Shown: piece after piece, positions 61,920 to 64,000 of the stretch
Layout: the number at the start of each line of letters is the position of its first letter
Position numbering within the stretch: the stretch's first letter is position 1
DNA from: JALZOC01 sp031361295
GTDB lineage: Bacteria; Acidobacteriota; Vicinamibacteria; Vicinamibacterales; 2-12-FULL-66-21
Length of the DNA stretch: 64,000 bases
NCBI GenBank assembly: GCA_031361295.1
Contig: JANMCN010000156.1
Coordinates: forward strand, 1-64,000
Direction: 5' to 3'
Notes under the pieces: generated by a model
What the model was told of the DNA's origin: nothing
Database searches by the model: none
The model's input: the letters and a program-made list of their open reading frames with translations, nothing else
Made by a program: the position numbers and the translations under genes

Positions 61920-62171
61920 ATGCCCAAAGATTTCGAAGAGCTGAAGCGTGAACTGCTGCGGAGCGACGACGAATTCCGCCAGCTGGCCACCCTGCATCAC
62001 GACCTCGACGAACGCATCCACAACCTCACCACCCGCAATTTCCTGTCGGAACCGGAACAAGTCGAAGAGATCCGGCTGAAGAAGCACAAGCTGCACCTGA
62101 AAGACCAGATGGAAAGCATCCTCCGTCGTCACACGGGTGACGGCGAGGCGCCGCACGCCGCGCGGCATTGA
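61920..62171 (+). CDS. YdcH-family DUF465 protein
   Basis: An 83-residue helical protein of the YdcH type: two helices, FEELKRELLRSDDEFRQLA and DLDERIHNLTTRN, then EQVEEIRLKKHKLHLKDQME. Function unknown. ATG 61920 is secure because AGGAGG lies 7 nt upstream; the open frame continues to 61851 with no family-like sequence. Confidence 0.9.
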   Translation: MPKDFEELKRELLRSDDEFRQLATLHHDLDERIHNLTTRNFLSEPEQVEEIRLKKHKLHLKDQMESILRRHTGDGEAPHAARH

Positions 62172-62276
62172 ACGCGGCCGTCACCCCACGCCTGTTCACG
62201 AGGGCCAGCGCCGAGGTGCGCACGCGCACCGCCGCTGGTCCCCGCGATGTCAGCGACTGTCCGGACATCCGTTCTC

Positions 62277-62915
62277 ATGAAAATCGATCGTGCGGGATTC
62301 CCCTTCATCGCGGCCGCGCTTGTACCGGCGGCGGCGCTGGCCGCACGGCGCAGGCCGGTGCTGGCCCTCTCGTTCGCCGCGCTCGGCGGCTTCCTGACCT
62401 ATTTCTTCCGCGACCCCGAGCGGCGCGTCCCGCAGGGGGCGGATCTCGTCGTGTCCCCGGCGGACGGGCGCGTGATGATCGCGGGACCGGGCGACGGGCG
62501 CTGGGCGCCCCCGGGCGACTGGACGCAGGTCACCATTTTTCTGTCGCCGATGGACGTGCACATCAACCGGACGCCGGTCGACGGACGGGTCGAGCGCATC
62601 GAATACCGGCCGGGGAAATTCCTGCCGGCCTACAATGAGGGCTCGAACGACAATGAGCTCAACGAGCTCTGGATCGATCACGGCGGGCGGAACGTCGTGT
62701 TCCGACAGGTGGTCGGGCTGCTGGCGCGCAGGATTGTCTGCCGGGTGCAGGAGGGGGACATGCTCGAGCGCGGACAGCGCGTCGGCCTGATGAAGTTCGG
62801 ATCGCGCATGGACGTGTTCCTGCCGATCGACGCGGAGCTGAAGGTCTCGGTGGGGGAGCGTGTCGTCGGCGGCGAAACCGTACTGGCGATCCTCCGGGGC
62901 GCCGGTGGTCGATAG
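62277..62915 (+). CDS. psd: Phosphatidylserine decarboxylase proenzyme
   Basis: A 212-residue short-type PSD. The self-cleavage motif is KFGSRMDVFLP (about residue 175), where the serine becomes the pyruvoyl group. PADGRVM and SPMDVHINRTPVDG (about 62-65 and 90-103) are conserved. It makes phosphatidylethanolamine from the PssA product encoded next. ATG 62277 is preferred; ATG 62247 is possible. A hydrophobic N-terminal segment anchors it to the membrane. Confidence 0.95.
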   Translation: MKIDRAGFPFIAAALVPAAALAARRRPVLALSFAALGGFLTYFFRDPERRVPQGADLVVSPADGRVMIAGPGDGRWAPPGDWTQVTIFLSPMDVHINRTPVDGRVERIEYRPGKFLPAYNEGSNDNELNELWIDHGGRNVVFRQVVGLLARRIVCRVQEGDMLERGQRVGLMKFGSRMDVFLPIDAELKVSVGERVVGGETVLAILRGAGGR

Positions 62916-63702
62916 CACGCGCAAGCGGCGGCGCGACGACCGGCCGCACCGCTTCCGTCGCGGGGTGTTCCTGCTGCCGTCGCTCTTCACCGTGGCGAAC
63001 CTGTTCTGCGGTTACGCGTGCGTCGTGTTCTCGACCCGCTCGGATTTCGATACCGCGGCGCTCTTCATCGGGATCGCCATGATCCTGGACACGCTCGACG
63101 GATTCTTTGCGCGGCTGACGAACTCGTCCTCGGCATTCGGCGTGGAGCTCGATTCGCTCGCGGACGTGGTGTCGTTCGGCCTCGCGCCCGCGATTCTGGC
63201 GTTCACCTGGGGCCTCTGGCCGCTGCAGCGGCTGGGATGGGCGGCGGGCTTTCTCTTCGTCGCGGCAGCCGCCATGCGGCTCGCGCGGTTCAACGTGCAG
63301 AGCGCGACGACCAGCGCGTCCAGCGACAAGCGGTATTTCGTCGGGATGCCGAGCCCGGCCGCGGCGTCGGTCATCGCGGCGACGGTGTTCTGGTACCCCT
63401 ACGGGCTCCACGAGCGCCAGACGGCGGTGCCCGCCCTCGCCATGGTACTCGTGCCGGCGTTCCTCATGGTCAGCACCATCCGGTTCCGCAGCGTGAAGGC
63501 GATTGAGGTCGGCCATCGCCGCTCGTATTTCGTCCTCTTCGTGGCGGCCGTGGGGCTCGCGCTCATCGCCTCGCATCCCCGGCTGGCGCTCGTGGTCCTC
63601 TCGTATGGGTATGTCGTGGCCGCGCTTGGCGCCTGGGTGTACGGCCGCCTCCGGCGTCGCGCGCATCCGGGCCCCGCGGGCGATCCCGGCGGCGTGATTT
63701 AG
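62905..63702 (+). CDS. pssA: CDP-diacylglycerol-serine O-phosphatidyltransferase
   Basis: A 265-residue membrane enzyme of the CDP-alcohol phosphatidyltransferase family. The catalytic signature D-G-x2-A-R-x8-G-x3-D-x3-D lies in DTLDGFFARLTNSSSAFG followed by VELDSLADV (about 57-83). About seven membrane segments follow. It makes phosphatidylserine, the substrate of Psd. GTG 62905 overlaps the psd end by 11 bp, indicating translational coupling; the frame stays open upstream to 62860. Confidence 0.94.
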   Translation: MVDSTRKRRRDDRPHRFRRGVFLLPSLFTVANLFCGYACVVFSTRSDFDTAALFIGIAMILDTLDGFFARLTNSSSAFGVELDSLADVVSFGLAPAILAFTWGLWPLQRLGWAAGFLFVAAAAMRLARFNVQSATTSASSDKRYFVGMPSPAAASVIAATVFWYPYGLHERQTAVPALAMVLVPAFLMVSTIRFRSVKAIEVGHRRSYFVLFVAAVGLALIASHPRLALVVLSYGYVVAALGAWVYGRLRRRAHPGPAGDPGGVI

Positions 63703-63723
63703 TCCCCGCGGCCCGCGCCCCGG

Positions 63724-63796
63724 TGGTCAGCCCCTGGGGGGCGCCGGATTCTGGCGGGGTCAGGCCCGTGGAGCGGCGGGGTCAGGCCCCTGGGGG
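63724..63796. repeat. GGTCAGGCCC-type direct repeats between pssA and the kinase
   Basis: GGCGGGGTCAGGCCC occurs at 63753 and 63775 (22-bp period), and a third degenerate GGTCAGCCCCTGGGGG lies near 63725. The last copy overlaps the stop codon and final codons of the histidine kinase. Confidence 0.75.
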
Positions 63797-64000
63797 AAGG
63801 GCAATCGGCAGGCGGATTCGCACCAGGGTCCCGCGTCCCTTGCTGCTCTCCACTTCAATCGTCCCGCCATTCAATTCCACGTTGCGCCGGGCGATCGGCA
63901 AGCCGAGCCCGGTGCCGGTCGTCTTCGTCGAGAAATAGGGCTCGAAGACCCGCGCCAGCGCCTCTTCATCCATCCCGGCGCCGCTGTCCCGGACGTCGAT
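63782..64000 (-). CDS. Histidine kinase, C-terminal fragment (5' end outside window)
   Basis: Only the final 72 residues of the HATPase domain are in the window: the G1-box DVRDSGAGM runs from the edge, followed by FEPYFSTKTTGTGLGLPIAR (F and G2 boxes) and a GGTIEVESSKGRGTLVRIRL strand. Such F-box spacing is typical of NtrB-type sensors. The sensory part lies beyond the right edge. The stop TGA is within the repeat at 63775-63796. Confidence 0.88.
   Translation of the reverse strand: MDVRDSGAGMDEEALARVFEPYFSTKTTGTGLGLPIARRNVELNGGTIEVESSKGRGTLVRIRLPIALPPGA

Overview
The window is a 64 kb high-GC bacterial chromosome segment. It contains no rRNA, CRISPR array, phage block or intact insertion sequence. 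An ADOP-type duplicated orphan permease, a PVC-type cytochrome, large secreted PIG-L and ThuA proteins, an ECF sigma/anti-sigma/CHAT operon and recurrent TATACT-like -10 boxes close to start codons together suggest an Acidobacteriota genome, plausibly Vicinamibacteria. That assignment is inference from gene content; no marker gene settles it.

Layout. 0-6 kb: a cut-off HspR-type regulator divergent from a TerC membrane protein with a HAIR-like operator between them, ferrochelatase, an MFS transporter bracketed by heptanucleotide repeats, SurE, a YidB-like protein, a MOSC protein and tRNA-Pro(CGG) with a strong terminator. 6-8.3 kb: a ClC chloride channel flanked by gene relics (an nhaA 5' fragment and a probable SRPBCC 3' end), a possible insertion scar next to the tRNA. 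8.3-25 kb: mostly metabolic and secreted genes (PVC-type cytochrome, CDF-like transporter, SDR, DUF1801 and VOC proteins, PIG-L deacetylase with a two-domain esterase, Lon divergent from a MarR regulator, Abhydrolase_10, a carbohydrate-binding-like protein). 25-32 kb: a five-gene minus-strand operon (sigma, anti-sigma, unknown, TPR-CHAT protease, unknown) whose upstream region holds two outward-facing copies of GAAACG-N16-CACTA; the second copy faces a small, apparently catalytically dead sigma54-type AAA protein. 32-45 kb: BON protein, RsbRD-type histidine kinase, histidine phosphatase, ThuA protein, split LigD ligase and polymerase genes, an exported kinase-fold protein, the ADOP permease, AIM24, DUF411 and a phospholipase D-like protein. 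45-53 kb: urate oxidase, acylphosphatase, apt, tRNA-Arg(CCT), a TPR membrane protein, PilZ, and a TPR sigma54 activator associated with a repeated 15-bp palindrome. 53-64 kb: agmatinase; the mutS / ABC binding protein / gluzincin-propeller-barrel operon; and, divergently, the tsaB, rimI, DUF465, psd, pssA housekeeping operon. A cut-off histidine kinase closes the window.

Themes. Regulation is the most informative layer. Several genes have a -10-like hexamer only 5-7 nt from the start codon, predicting leaderless mRNAs. Four divergent intergenic regions carry symmetrical elements: hspR/terC, lon/marR, sigma/AAA and mutS/tsaB. The strongest candidate for an undescribed system is the ECF sigma/anti-sigma/CHAT operon with its mirrored promoters and degenerate AAA partner.
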